A stretch of 64,000 nt of DNA, taken from the NCBI RefSeq assembly GCF_024649945.1, contig NZ_JANKMS010000004.1:310001-374000 (forward strand), given 5' to 3'. Within the stretch, counting starts at the first letter, position 1; every line of letters starts with the position of its first letter. The notes under the pieces are model-generated. The model was not told the origin of the DNA. It did no database searches and saw only the letters and a program-made list of their open reading frames with translations. The position numbers were made by a program, and so were the translations under genes. Origin of the DNA: Flavobacterium panacis. Lineage in GTDB: Bacteria; Bacteroidota; Bacteroidia; Flavobacteriales; Flavobacteriaceae. Below, piece after piece: positions 19,501 through 27,242 of this stretch.

Positions 19501-22500
19501 TTAATTCATACCAACGAAAAAGTTTACGAAGCAGGAGGTGAATATCTAGAAACGAATATTTTCAATACTTATGATGCAAACGGAAACATCATTCAGTACG
19601 AAGATTTAGGAAATGGTTCAGCTGATGATAAAGTTACAGCCAAAATAGCATATCATGAAAGCACTAATCCATATTATGGAGGTATAGCAAAACAGTTAGA
19701 AGTTTATACAAGTGAAGGATTAAGACGTAAAAGAACCGCGGCGGTAAATCCTGCAACAGCAGAAGTAACTCAGATAAGCAATTACAGTGCAGCAGATAAA
19801 ATTGCTGTTACTGATATTGCATATGATACTTACGGAAATATCGAAAAAATTACTGGTCCTGTCAATCATAAAGGACAGCGTATGACTTTGGAATATGTAT
19901 TTGATTCAGAAAACCACCAATACATGACCGAAATAAAAGACGCCTTTGATTATCAGAACAAAGTAGAGTTCGATTACCGTTTTGGAGTGCCTCTTAAAAC
20001 AACAGATCGTAACGATCAAAGTACTATTTATACTTTGGATACAAAAGGTCGTATATCAACAATAAAAGGCCCTTATGAAATTGCTTCAGGCAGACCATAC
20101 ACGATTGCTTATGAATATTTTCCAGAAGCAGAAGTTCCGTATGCCAAAACTAGAAATTATGATCCAGAACTTGACAAAGACATCGAAACCTACACGTATA
20201 CAGATGGATTAGGAAGACCTTTGCAGGTTAAAAAAACAGCAAGTTTATTTACACAGCCCGGAAGTCCAGATCAGGAAGCTCACGTTGTTTCGGGTCGCAT
20301 CATTTATGATGGACTGGAAAGACCAATAGCCACCTACTATCCGACGACGACGACTACGATGGATAATAATTTTAGTACAGCAGTGTCTAATGTTGAGCCA
20401 ACGAAAACAGATTATGATGAGGTTGGACGTCCAATAAAAGTAACATTGCCAGATGGAAGCACCAATACAACATCTTATACCATTATCAATCATGATGGAT
20501 TGTCAGTACTAAATACAACACAAACCGATGCTTTAAACAGAACAAGCTCAACTTATACAGATGCTGCAGGTCAAAATGTAGCCGTTGTACAAAATGATTT
20601 GGTAACAAAGATTGAAACTAATGCACTGGGAGAAACGGTAAAAGTAACGGATGCCATGGATCATATTACCAGAATGAGTTACGACTGGATAGGAAAACGT
20701 ATTGAATATACACATCCAGATGCTGGAACAACAACTATGGAATATGATTTGGCAGGAAATTTAACTAAACGCATAACGCAAGATTTAAAAAATACCGTTC
20801 CAAATGGCGGTGCTGTAGAATATGTCTATAATTATAATCGTTTAGAATTTATAAAATACCCTAAGAATCCACAGAATAATGTCCAATATAATTATGGAAA
20901 AGCTGATGGAACTCCATCTCGACGAGGAAGAGTGTGGTTTGTACAAGATGCAACTGGAGGACAAGAATTTTTCTTTGGTAAATTAGGAGAGGTTGAAAAA
21001 GAAATTCGCACACTTCGTATTACGCCTACAGATGTACAAACTTATATTTCACAATTTGAATACGATACATGGAATCGTATCCAGAAAATGACCTATCCTG
21101 ATGGAGAAGTAGTAGAATACACTTATAACCGTGCTGGAAATCTGCAAAGTATGAAAGGTAAAAAAGAAAGCCATACTTATGATTATATCAAGCAATTAAG
21201 TTATGATGAATTCGAACAGCGTAAATACCTGAAATATGGTAACGACACCGAAACGAATTATACTTATGATGCCGTAATGAGAAGATTACAGCAGTTACAA
21301 GTAAGAAGCGGAGAAAGACAGGTCTTAAACAATGCTTATGGTTATGATAATGTTGGAAATGTATTAAGCATTAAAAATACAGCTCCAATAATAAACAACA
21401 GCTTAGGAGGAACCTCTTCTCAAGAATACCAATATGATGATTATTATAGATTAAAATCGGCAAAAGGCTCTTATCAAGGAGAGTTTACCAAAGCCAATTA
21501 TGAGCTGAATATGTCCTATAATAAAATGCATAATATTACGAAGAAAGATTTGCTTCACACGCTGAACAATGAGCAAAAAGGATATGTTCTAGATTATGCT
21601 TACGATAATGAATTACATCCGCATGCGCCGAGTAAAATTGCTGAAACAGCTAAAGAAGATCCTCGCGAATATCTTTATGATGGAAACGGAAACCCAACAA
21701 GTTATACAGAAACTCAAAGTTTCAGAAAAATGACTTGGGACGAGGAAAATCGACTAATGGGAATTAATGATAATGGAAGAATTTATCAATTTTCTTATGA
21801 TAGTAATGGAGAGCGCGTAATTAAAAGTTCAGCCGATTCTCAAAATGTTGTAATAAACGGAGAAAACGCCGCTACAATTATACATACAGATGATTATACA
21901 GGATATGTAAGTCCGTATTTTGTGATAAGAAAAGGTAAATTTACCAAACATTATTTTGAAGGAAGTGGACGAATTGTGAGCAAATTGGGTAACGGAACTT
22001 TTGCCCAGCCGTTAGGTTTAACAGCAGGAGGTATAAATTACACCAATCTTAGTGCAGAACAGCAAAAGGCGTTAGATGCTTATGTGAAAAGTTTAGGTTT
22101 ACCACCAGGACCTCCAACACAGCAAGGAATCTATGCTACGCCAGAATTTACAGGGAATCCGTATCCAAGTGAAGTACTTAAACCTGTAGAAGAAAATCAA
22201 GAACCTCCAGAAGGATGGCCTAGAAACCCAATTTTTAATGCTCCGGGAGATGTTCCAGGTCCGCCAGTACAATTTGGCCCTCCAATAGAACCAACTACCG
22301 TACAAGCAGGAGAAGGTTTTACAGGAACCGGAATGCCAGAAAATGATATTTTTTATTTTCATGCTGATCATTTGGGAAGTACTTCCTATATTACAGCCAA
22401 AAATGGTTCTATTTCACAGCACGTAGAATACATTGCTTTTGGTGAGATTTTGTTTGAAGAACATGCAACTTCGTTTTCGTCTCCTTATTTGTTTAACGGC

Positions 22501-23430
22501 AAGGAATTAGATAGAGAAACAAACTTAACCTATTATGGAGCAAGGTATCTCGATATGAAAGCTAGTTTGTGGTTAAGTGTCGATCCTTTAATGTTTAAAG
22601 AAGACTTTTTTGATGAGCCAGAATCGAGTAACGGAGGAGGGTTTAATTCATTCAACTTAACATCTTATGCATTTTCATACAATAACCCTGTAAAATATGT
22701 AGATCCAGATGGAGAATGTCCTAATTGTGCCACTGCTGCCGCAGGAGCATTGATTGGCGGTATTATAGGAGGTGCCATAGAAGCAGGAACCCAATTATAC
22801 AAAAACGGTAAAGTAGATAATTGGAAAGCTGTAGGTGGTGCTGCGGTACAAGGTGCTGTTGTAGGAGGAGCCGCAGGATTTACTGGAGGAGCCAGTTTAT
22901 TGGTAACTGCAGGTGTTTCTGGTGGAGCTAATGCCGTTGGAGGTGCTGCGAGCAGAGCCATTCAGGGACAAAAAACAACCGTTAGAGATGTTGTAGTTGA
23001 TGGAACTGTAGGAGCTGTTTTAGGAGCTGGAGGTAAATTGGTAGGGAGTGCCGTTAAAAATTCGACGAATAATTTATCACGAAGCGCTAAAGGAAAATTA
23101 GGAGAAGCCATTACAGAAATCAAATACAGAGGTCGAGGTTATGTCAGTCAAGGCAAAGCTCAGGTTATGACTGGCGGAAGGACTCCAACAGGAAGACAAG
23201 CCAAAGCATTATTTGACCATGACATGAAAAACATATTTACCGGGCGACGATTGACGGTGGAAAGCAAATTTAACACCTCCGGGTTGACCAGAAATCAAAG
23301 AACAGCAATCAACAGGGGGGCACAGGTCATTATAGACAGGACCACCAGCCAAGGTCTAGGGAATGCTGCCAAAACGGCGACTTTGGGCACTGGCGGTGGC
23401 ATAGCAGCCCAAAGAAATACAAGAGACTAA
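13534..23430 (+). CDS. Giant SpvB/TcdB/Rhs polymorphic toxin with signal peptide
   Basis: 3298 residues. Order of parts: signal peptide (1-19); a region of about 425 residues I cannot assign; SpvB-type domain from about 446 (FPIIVPNGRGGMQPSLKLQY); six calcium-binding-like FG-GAP/VCBS motifs of the D-[IF]-[DN]-G-D form near 813, 894, 1538, 1646, 1720 and 1805; TcdB-middle-like segment near 1838-1912; many YD/RHS repeats from about 2008 to 2755; a Pro-rich linker (about 2853-2926); the Rhs core (FHADHLGSTSYIT ... GKELDRETNLTYYGARYLD) about 2939-3020; NPVKYVDPDGEC at about 3050, where polymorphic tips normally begin; a Gly/Ala-rich hydrophobic pretoxin stretch; and a variable tip after about 3186. 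In related proteins the repeats form a shell enclosing the toxic C-terminus. The next gene, 1 bp away, is the likely immunity gene. Confidence 0.92.
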   Translation: MKKKIIFLLFLIGTFLFASNLGDYKIPSFITDKFSEKEPVISESKSDAAIEVKNESEGTKLFSADIEQGIIGINSLDEVDDAYDNVFHLKIDELPQADENAYLEYDLFGYDETASISRSLNNEPSIGGQFVSQNKAWTKQTELLSENSLRTGDNVLLFTAPEGVSNGYKIKNVRIVYKNVPEENNFKLLKAANKLYIKGTNFPSKIKKLTIAGISVDVNQPEFELVLDAENTTQFIPVLKETVTGLILKEKIELNQFLKVESFRPIENAKERVFKNINFVTANNLEYKNFSAVFPVGALKNNLTISVSGLRKIDIAPLNASMVNVTNENAGFRLLPHGTIFEKAVTLSLPYSKKAIPEGYTEKDINVFYFDENKRLWQEVSKDSLDIKQGLITAKTTHFTDFIAGIVKMPESPETSGYTPTSIKDLKAASPLVGIQSIEPPTPNVRGTASTSFPIIVPNGRGGMQPSLKLQYDSDGGHSWAGMGWDVSVPSVSIETRWGAPRYDAANETESYTISGEALIPNSHRAEWIGRTPDKQFFPRREGAFQQIIRKGASPKDYYWVVKDKSGNASYYGGTTSGLSVNGVLQDANGNIGYWALCLQVDLNGNTVEYEYDKRDGGIYLKKIYYTGFGSQKGNYNVTFVKNGDLGEPNRQDVQLSARLGFKQLNNQLLRKIEIRYKNDMIRSYELQYKEGAFKKTLLESVSEYDTESKLFYTNKLDYFDDVRDASGKYNPFGPEESWSVPSDNLKNNSIPSFSNALFSGKHSLVSSTEGSTTGVSYRLGLGFATNAGSLKGFTIGGHGGNNWGNSETIATLEDIDGDGLPDKVFKSNSGVYYRKNLAGTGQLAFGDLQELNISDVGFSKSSSFNWGVDLNMTYGNIGFDQQRSSNKTKAYFMDFNGDGLVDFVRNGQVYYNRLENGIPTFKNSSAGTPSPVFGGGNITIPGYTTISLEEIEKQNPLHDVVRMWEAPVKGIISVSHQYQLVPESTPERIKRREEYVNNAGEDKADGVHLYFQKGNTVIWNEAIAATDYGIKSKQNTAIAVEKGERLYFRVSSVRDGNFDTVNWDPTITYSQIKHFDRGTNGNTTESDFTVPASLQDVNAYSLATYQASIDFFSSSNEGGVVPVAGNVVLKGILNKPVTSDHIKLVVKKTYLDLSQIPVILYEKTFLANEVSAFDLSSITLPAFEAETMVSLSLQTETNINWQTISFTPTVTVPAYPGELVKEVPLGVSHLFYNKREGNYNMTGITSTSSGKVKLSILAQDLTLVTAAQYPGNINDFDGDIIISAKQNNTLLARNRYQITGGILSLVNNAFDNSVTYPDVVLGVPIQLEMTVSNARSITIIKNYPKADALNIQVQVTDIVNASVWNQATDDFSIYSLLNDDERSLGLYYRQWCGFAINGNLASNTIDQTLLKKSDAYSTTPDLGNTDPESYEGTDYEVAKSYFVSLNPSYTKVKWEGLEEGIYIQGPTIGTSRLGEDDISEYTDFTLPNLPGGSTSALDMISESKSKSLSAGASVGPANVGYSKSIDGDSYVTQTMSDFNGDKFPDYIRGENVQLTAPVGKISNEVVNMGDNFSHSKTSTEGPNFGGSYSHGAPSNSISMTIGKSNVKRDAAKETASKEAEKGGNSIAVSASQGKGEDHAAMIHSDINGDGLPDKISDSGDVYLNTGYGFLPAEKWNHNSLNGGKSTDWSAGLGFSIKQGSISGGANYARSQSDSEESLMDINGDGLADKIKYEGSTMQVSLNLGNSFAAPVVYPKYSEMNQNKGVSYGMNANFSIDIVIWLLRITPTLGGSQGWSTNRSEGTFMDIDGDGNLDYVVSKEDGHLTAQLSNIKRTNKLKGVTNGAGNSYTVDYELIKPSYENPSAKWVLQMVTVFDGHVGDGIDNSIAKFRYENAYHDRREREFYGFEKVIEEEIDASDNSLFSTTVQEYHNHDYFRKNLLKRSYTLDKDGKIRKESENEYSLVDAAAQASISESELNLPSCDDKRVFAGLIHTNEKVYEAGGEYLETNIFNTYDANGNIIQYEDLGNGSADDKVTAKIAYHESTNPYYGGIAKQLEVYTSEGLRRKRTAAVNPATAEVTQISNYSAADKIAVTDIAYDTYGNIEKITGPVNHKGQRMTLEYVFDSENHQYMTEIKDAFDYQNKVEFDYRFGVPLKTTDRNDQSTIYTLDTKGRISTIKGPYEIASGRPYTIAYEYFPEAEVPYAKTRNYDPELDKDIETYTYTDGLGRPLQVKKTASLFTQPGSPDQEAHVVSGRIIYDGLERPIATYYPTTTTTMDNNFSTAVSNVEPTKTDYDEVGRPIKVTLPDGSTNTTSYTIINHDGLSVLNTTQTDALNRTSSTYTDAAGQNVAVVQNDLVTKIETNALGETVKVTDAMDHITRMSYDWIGKRIEYTHPDAGTTTMEYDLAGNLTKRITQDLKNTVPNGGAVEYVYNYNRLEFIKYPKNPQNNVQYNYGKADGTPSRRGRVWFVQDATGGQEFFFGKLGEVEKEIRTLRITPTDVQTYISQFEYDTWNRIQKMTYPDGEVVEYTYNRAGNLQSMKGKKESHTYDYIKQLSYDEFEQRKYLKYGNDTETNYTYDAVMRRLQQLQVRSGERQVLNNAYGYDNVGNVLSIKNTAPIINNSLGGTSSQEYQYDDYYRLKSAKGSYQGEFTKANYELNMSYNKMHNITKKDLLHTLNNEQKGYVLDYAYDNELHPHAPSKIAETAKEDPREYLYDGNGNPTSYTETQSFRKMTWDEENRLMGINDNGRIYQFSYDSNGERVIKSSADSQNVVINGENAATIIHTDDYTGYVSPYFVIRKGKFTKHYFEGSGRIVSKLGNGTFAQPLGLTAGGINYTNLSAEQQKALDAYVKSLGLPPGPPTQQGIYATPEFTGNPYPSEVLKPVEENQEPPEGWPRNPIFNAPGDVPGPPVQFGPPIEPTTVQAGEGFTGTGMPENDIFYFHADHLGSTSYITAKNGSISQHVEYIAFGEILFEEHATSFSSPYLFNGKELDRETNLTYYGARYLDMKASLWLSVDPLMFKEDFFDEPESSNGGGFNSFNLTSYAFSYNNPVKYVDPDGECPNCATAAAGALIGGIIGGAIEAGTQLYKNGKVDNWKAVGGAAVQGAVVGGAAGFTGGASLLVTAGVSGGANAVGGAASRAIQGQKTTVRDVVVDGTVGAVLGAGGKLVGSAVKNSTNNLSRSAKGKLGEAITEIKYRGRGYVSQGKAQVMTGGRTPTGRQAKALFDHDMKNIFTGRRLTVESKFNTSGLTRNQRTAINRGAQVIIDRTTSQGLGNAAKTATLGTGGGIAAQRNTRD
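23092..23427 (+). other. C-terminal toxin tip, candidate PD-(D/E)XK nuclease domain
   Basis: The last ~112 codons of the Rhs gene, KGKLGEAITEIKYRGRGYVS onward. The spacing of E (GEAITE), D (ALFDHDMKN) and E-x-K (TVESKFN), followed by LTRNQRTA with a Gln, fits the Tox-REase style of PD-(D/E)XK nuclease tips in polymorphic toxins. Base composition rises in G+C within this segment and stays high in the next gene, as expected of a tip-plus-immunity cassette swapped by recombination. The nuclease call is inference from spacing alone. Confidence 0.5.
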
Positions 23431-23431
23431 T

Positions 23432-24004
23432 ATGAGTACAAGTTTTAAAAAATCGGACAAGGAGCTCCTGGATGCCAGGAATGCTATTTTCAAGGAGTAT
23501 GGAATTCCGGGACTGGAGAAGAACGGTTACGTGAAGTCCCCATTCAAAAGCTCGTGGTTCGGGCAGTATGATACAAATATACGAGGCTATTCCTATGAGC
23601 TCTGCAGGCTGGCAGATAACAGTGAGCTGCACCTTGTCAATGCCACGATGGTGAAGGGCGACAAATGGATCAAGATAAACCTGAATATTTTCCGGCTAGG
23701 TGAAAAGTTAGAATCGTTGGATCAATTGGGGGACTGCGAAGGGATCAACTTTCATCTTCCGCCGCACGAGTCCACAAGCATGCGTCTGAGGAGCGATGAC
23801 TACAAGGGACCGCCGCTGTTCCATATGATGTTTTCTCCGGAATACAAATTAGGCAATGTAGGTTCTGAAAGCAGTTTTGAAAAAGAGGTCAGGAAACTGG
23901 CGGATCTGGTGGGTAAGGACATGGCCAATATCCGATCCTTTGAGAGGAGGTGGCATGAACTGCACCGGCCACGTACGACCGATGTGGAGGGCAATGTAAT
24001 ATAA
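23432..24004 (+). CDS. Probable immunity protein for the Rhs toxin tip
   Basis: 190 residues, no signal peptide and no membrane segment, so cytosolic. I recognise no family. It is rich in charged and aromatic residues (SSWFGQYDTNIRGYSYELCR, WIKINLNIFRLGE, FERRWHELHRP) and has no cysteine-pair or enzyme motif that I can see. The start ATG lies one base after the toxin stop, the arrangement of toxin-immunity pairs, and its visibly higher G+C matches the toxin tip and not the rest of the operon. An immunity role is inferred from position and composition only. A terminator at 24159-24186 closes the unit. Confidence 0.7.
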   Translation: MSTSFKKSDKELLDARNAIFKEYGIPGLEKNGYVKSPFKSSWFGQYDTNIRGYSYELCRLADNSELHLVNATMVKGDKWIKINLNIFRLGEKLESLDQLGDCEGINFHLPPHESTSMRLRSDDYKGPPLFHMMFSPEYKLGNVGSESSFEKEVRKLADLVGKDMANIRSFERRWHELHRPRTTDVEGNVI

Positions 24005-24158
24005 GCTGCGGCTGGTACGATCCTGTTTCCTGCAGTATAGGAACACGGATGTAATCAAGGCTCGTTGATCAGTTTGCCGTTTGCAGGGTTCAAGCTTCAC
24101 CGGTTCAAAAAGCAAAAACAGATCTTGCGACAAGGCACTTGATTCGTAAAGAAGGACG

Positions 24159-24186
24159 ACCGGACGTTTTGCAATGTCCGGTTTTC
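24159..24186 (+). terminator. Intrinsic terminator of the Rhs/immunity operon
   Basis: ACCGGAC at 24159-24165 pairs with GTCCGGT at 24176-24182, followed by TTTCG. The T-run is short but the stem is GC-rich. Sequence 24005-24158 before it keeps the high G+C of the immunity gene. Confidence 0.6.
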
Positions 24187-24231
24187 GTTATGACTGCAGG
24201 TTGATGCAAAAAACATGTCCTACATTCTTTA

Positions 24232-24286
<55 letters not shown>

Positions 24287-24360
24287 ATTTCCATTGCTAT
24301 CGGGGCTAAAAGGCTGAATCCATTTTATGTTTCGGTTTTCAGTTTTTAGTAATAATTTGA

Positions 24361-24475
24361 AATAGTGTTGACAAAATGTATACAGTTTCGAACCTAAGCT
24401 TGTTAGACCATGAATCAGCCGGATTTTTAATTTTCCAAATATTAATGTGCCACGATATTGCCATAAAAACTAAAA
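24361..24475. repeat. Dispersed repeat, diverged copy D
   Basis: Contains TATACAGTTTCGAACCTAAG and GCCACGATATTGCCATAAAA, which resemble pieces of copies B (26470 on) and C (9500-9580). Poorly conserved, non-coding. Confidence 0.35.
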
Positions 24476-24535
24476 CTTACGAAAAATCAGTAAAACTTGC
24501 TTAGTTTTTTGTTCCAAATAGCTTTCATTGCGGTT

Positions 24536-24686
24536 CCAGCTAACGTTCGGCGGCGTCCCGATCGTGGCAGCCTTCCGGAGATTGTTCTCTCCACCGACTC
24601 TAAAAGTGCTAAAATTAATGTTTTACGGCTTAAAAATGTATGTCTTTACTAGCTCAATTAGCATGACGGGAAGCCGCTGTTGGTGG
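24536..24686. repeat. Palindromic-ended element (MITE-like or attC-like)
   Basis: The end at 24536-24560 (CCAGCTAACGTTCGGCGGCG plus TCCCG) is imperfectly complementary to 24667-24686 (CGGGAAGCCGCTGTTGGTGG). The GC-rich ends stand out from an AT-rich interior, and nothing codes inside. It could be a miniature inverted-repeat element, or a folded recombination site. Confidence 0.45.
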
Positions 24687-24694
24687 TAGTTTAT

Positions 24695-25804
24695 TTAGTC
24701 GCGGGTCTTTAATAATTCTTTGATGGCTGTGTCTAATACTGGATCATTCATGTTTAGCAAATCATTTTGGGTATTTAGAACATGAATGTCAACAGGTGCG
24801 CCGATTCCTTCATAACAAATCATTTTGTTGTCGTAGTATCGCTCATTAGAGAGTGAAATAAGCCACCCATTTGGAAGTGTAAAGCCATACATATTTGAGT
24901 AAATGCCGCGTGTGTTTGAACCGATAATTTTTACATTGGGCAGTTCTCTCATTATCGAAGCAAATAAATCTCCGGCGCTTACTGTTTTGTCATTCGTTAA
25001 GACTACTACAGGTTTTGTAAATTGAAAAACACCTTTAGGCTCAGTGTACCATGTTTCAAGCTGCGCAAAATCTTCATATCCTCCCTTTCTTATTCTTGTT
25101 TTTTTATGCATTCCAATTACTTTACTAGCTGTAAATCTGCCAGCAACTTCATAAGCAAATTCATCATTGCCTCCAATATTATCTCTTACATCTACGATAA
25201 TTGATTTCACATCTTTAAAACTTGCAAACAGCGTATCCAATAGTTTACCTGCAACTACTGCATCAGGCACATTATCAGAATCTTGATCAACGAAGCATCT
25301 GTTGAATCGCAGGTATCCAATACCATTTGAAGTCGAATAAGCAAACAGAGGCACATGATTAAATTCAGGACCTGCGTATTGCAGCGCTGTAAAATGTTTA
25401 CGCTATAAGGAAGAATTTACCATTTGCCAAAACTCATTACGCAAACTATCCGTTGGGAACTCTTTTACGAACTGTGAAGGTTTCACGGATTTGAATTGTT
25501 TTATTCCCGGAACGATAACATTGATATGATTGTCCTTAAAAGGAGCCAGCATCTGAGAAAAAAACGTATATAAAGAATCATCGGAAGTATTGGCGTTTAT
25601 CACTGGTCTATATTTTTGATAGGTGGCATGCCAGTCAATATTCCTTAACTTAAAGAAGGCATAGTTGTCTTCAAAAGTATGCCATAACACTTCAAAATTT
25701 AATTCTGGTCTTGAAATAGTAGTGTCCTTTGGATAGGATACCGGATTTTGAGCAAAGACAAAACTAGCAGAAAGGGATAGCAATGCAAGGATAATTTTTT
25801 TCAT
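24695..25804 (-). pseudogene. S41 family peptidase interrupted by one in-frame TAG
   Basis: Codons 1-133 (25804-25406) encode a signal peptide (MKKIILALLSLSASFVFAQ) and an S41 N-terminal helical region. A TAG at 25405-25403 interrupts the frame, which then continues uninterrupted to 24695 (about 235 more codons) without a shift. The second half contains the TSPc core: NGIGYLRF, IIVDVRDNIGGND, and TVSAGDLFASI with the catalytic-type Ser. Together they match the size of an intact C-terminal-processing-like secreted peptidase of about 370 residues. The second half alone would lack a signal peptide. Either a nonsense pseudogene or a base error; a single substitution would restore it. It lies inside the island's decayed right portion. 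Confidence 0.85.
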
Positions 25805-26469
25805 TTTAAAATTTTTAATGTTCGATGTTAGTTTCCATTTTCGAATAGCAGCGATAAGGAATCAAGCTAATTTTTAGAGTCTATACAATAACAATAACAA
25901 TAACAACAAATCTATCAATACTTCAATAAGTAAAGTAATCTACCTATTCTTTTTGTAATGTAAATATTTTCTGATTTTAAGGAGGTGCGCTCTGGTATTA
26001 GTCTTGACAACTATCCATCTCGCGGTCCTTTTGTTTTTTCTCAAGATTACAGGATTTAGGATTAAATACTGCATTTGCGACTTCTTTGTAAGAAGAGTAT
26101 TTGCTTCATCCCACTCTGATTTTCCAGCTTTTGCAAAAAGTAAAATTACTCGATCGACATGACATTAAATTGTATAAAAGCGAACGGCATACTTTTTTTT
26201 GAACATGTGGAAGTAATTTGGTATGTTGATCCTTTTTGGAGAAACTTGTCAAATTGCCCGAAAGTGTCAAATCAACTTTTACCTTACCGAAGCAATAATC
26301 TAAAATTGATTCTAAAAGCAATCCAGATAAATGATAGATAAATAAAAACGCATCACAGAGATTATAAGTTTCTTCTTTTGATCTTCTGGACATTTCCTTG
26401 GTTGCAAAACCAGGGAAATAAACCAATTTTTAGGCTCGCTTGAACAACAGTAAAAATGCGTAATACAGT
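25805..26469. other. Non-coding or decayed stretch
   Basis: About 660 bp with a short CAATAA-type run near 25885-25910 and several frames of up to about 100 codons, none with a plausible start, codon pattern or recognisable family. It may be decayed coding DNA. No gene is called. Confidence 0.4.
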
Positions 26470-26615
26470 TTCGGACACAATTCTAGAAGGCATTAATTTT
26501 ACTGATTTTGTCGTTCCAAAAAATAGTAAGCTCCACAATTGCCTCAAAACTTATAAAGATGAAAAATCGACAAATTCCCTTAGCATTTTGTGGCAGAAAT
26601 GATATCAAGTCCACA
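26470..26615. repeat. Dispersed intergenic repeat, copy B
   Basis: Parallel to 6536-6712 (same ordered blocks GGCATTAATT, ACTGATTTTGT, AATAGTAAG, AAAGATGAA, TGGCAGAAAT, AAGTCCA). It abuts the right direct repeat, so copies of this element lie both left of and inside the island boundary. Confidence 0.6.
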
Positions 26616-26624
26616 CTGCAATGT

Positions 26625-26749
26625 CACGAATTTGCCACAAAAATTTTGTGTGTTTATAAAAGATATGAAAACTGCAGTAAAACAAAAAAGCCTGCGAATC
26701 TTACGATTTGCAGGCTTTACCTTTTAGTGGGGAGAGCAGGATTCGAACC
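26625..26749. repeat. Right direct repeat with intact tRNA-Tyr (attR-like)
   Basis: Partner of 9553-9677. Here the repeat continues into the full tRNA-Tyr. It includes the tRNA terminator hairpin (GCCTGC ... GCAGGC near 26689-26715) with an A-run on its left that reads as a U-run on the transcribed minus strand. Confidence 0.8.
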
Positions 26750-26808
26750 TGCGAAGTTCACACAGCAGATTTACAGTCTGCCCTCGTTGGCCGCTTGAGT
26801 ATCTCCCC
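26728..26808 (-). tRNA. tRNA-Tyr (anticodon GTA)
   Basis: Read on the minus strand: 5' GGGGAGA acceptor strand (26808 down), D-arm with AAGCGGCCAACGAGGGC, anticodon arm CAGACTGTAAATCTG with GTA, a long class II variable arm (CTGTGTGAACTTCG), T-arm GCAGGTTCGAATCCTGC, then TCTCCCC and discriminator A. The CCA is not encoded, as is usual in this phylum. A terminator hairpin follows at about 26682-26717. It is the integration target of the putative island to its left. Confidence 0.95.
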
Positions 26809-26846
26809 GATCTCAGCTTGTTGTGCTTTGTTGTTCTTAGCGGTGG

Positions 26847-26877
26847 CAAAGATAGGAACTCTTTCTACATTTCCAAA
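26847..26877 (-). promoter_or_regulatory. Promoter of tRNA-Tyr
   Basis: On the minus strand, TTTG (26877-26874), a 19-bp spacer, and TATCTTTG (26854-26847) match the Bacteroidota consensus closely, about 38 bp before the tRNA 5' end. The remaining gap 26878-27192 is AT-rich with nothing I can call. Confidence 0.65.
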
Positions 26878-27192
26878 CAAAAAAATGACTTAATTTTAAG
26901 TTATTTTAAAGTTATTTTTTAATTCGCTGGAATTGAATAAAATAAAAAGATGCTAATTTGAAGTTTTTTTCAATTTGTTTTTAAAAGTACTATTTTTCTT
27001 ATGTGTAATCTATGGTTTTGTCTTTCAATTTGGTACTCAATAAAGCTGTCAAGTATTACTTTTGTTAGTGTTTTATATAGATATTGGAGATAAGTTTATT
27101 TTAAAATTTAAACATTACTACGATTCGTAATGATTTTTTTTCGTCAGATTGTAATTAGAGTTCATTTCTAAATAAAAAAAGGCACTAAAAAC

Positions 27193-27221
27193 AAAAAAAA
27201 TCTCCACTAGGGAGATTTTTT
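27193..27221. terminator. Bidirectional intrinsic terminator after the TlpA-like gene
   Basis: AAAAATCTCC (27196-27205), loop ACTAG, GGAGATTTTT (27211-27220), flanked by A-run and T-run, so it can act in either direction. It is 22 bp past the stop of the minus-strand gene. Confidence 0.8.
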
Positions 27222-27242
27222 GATTTATTTTAAAATAGAGTG

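Noticed and set aside
22665..22961. Ala/Pro-rich minus-strand frame inside the Rhs gene
   Set aside because: Antisense of the Gly/Ala-rich pretoxin region; no own start context.
26106..26426. 106-codon minus-strand frame right of the S41 gene
   Set aside because: No plausible start, unusual Cys/Ser-rich composition, no family resemblance; probably decayed or chance.
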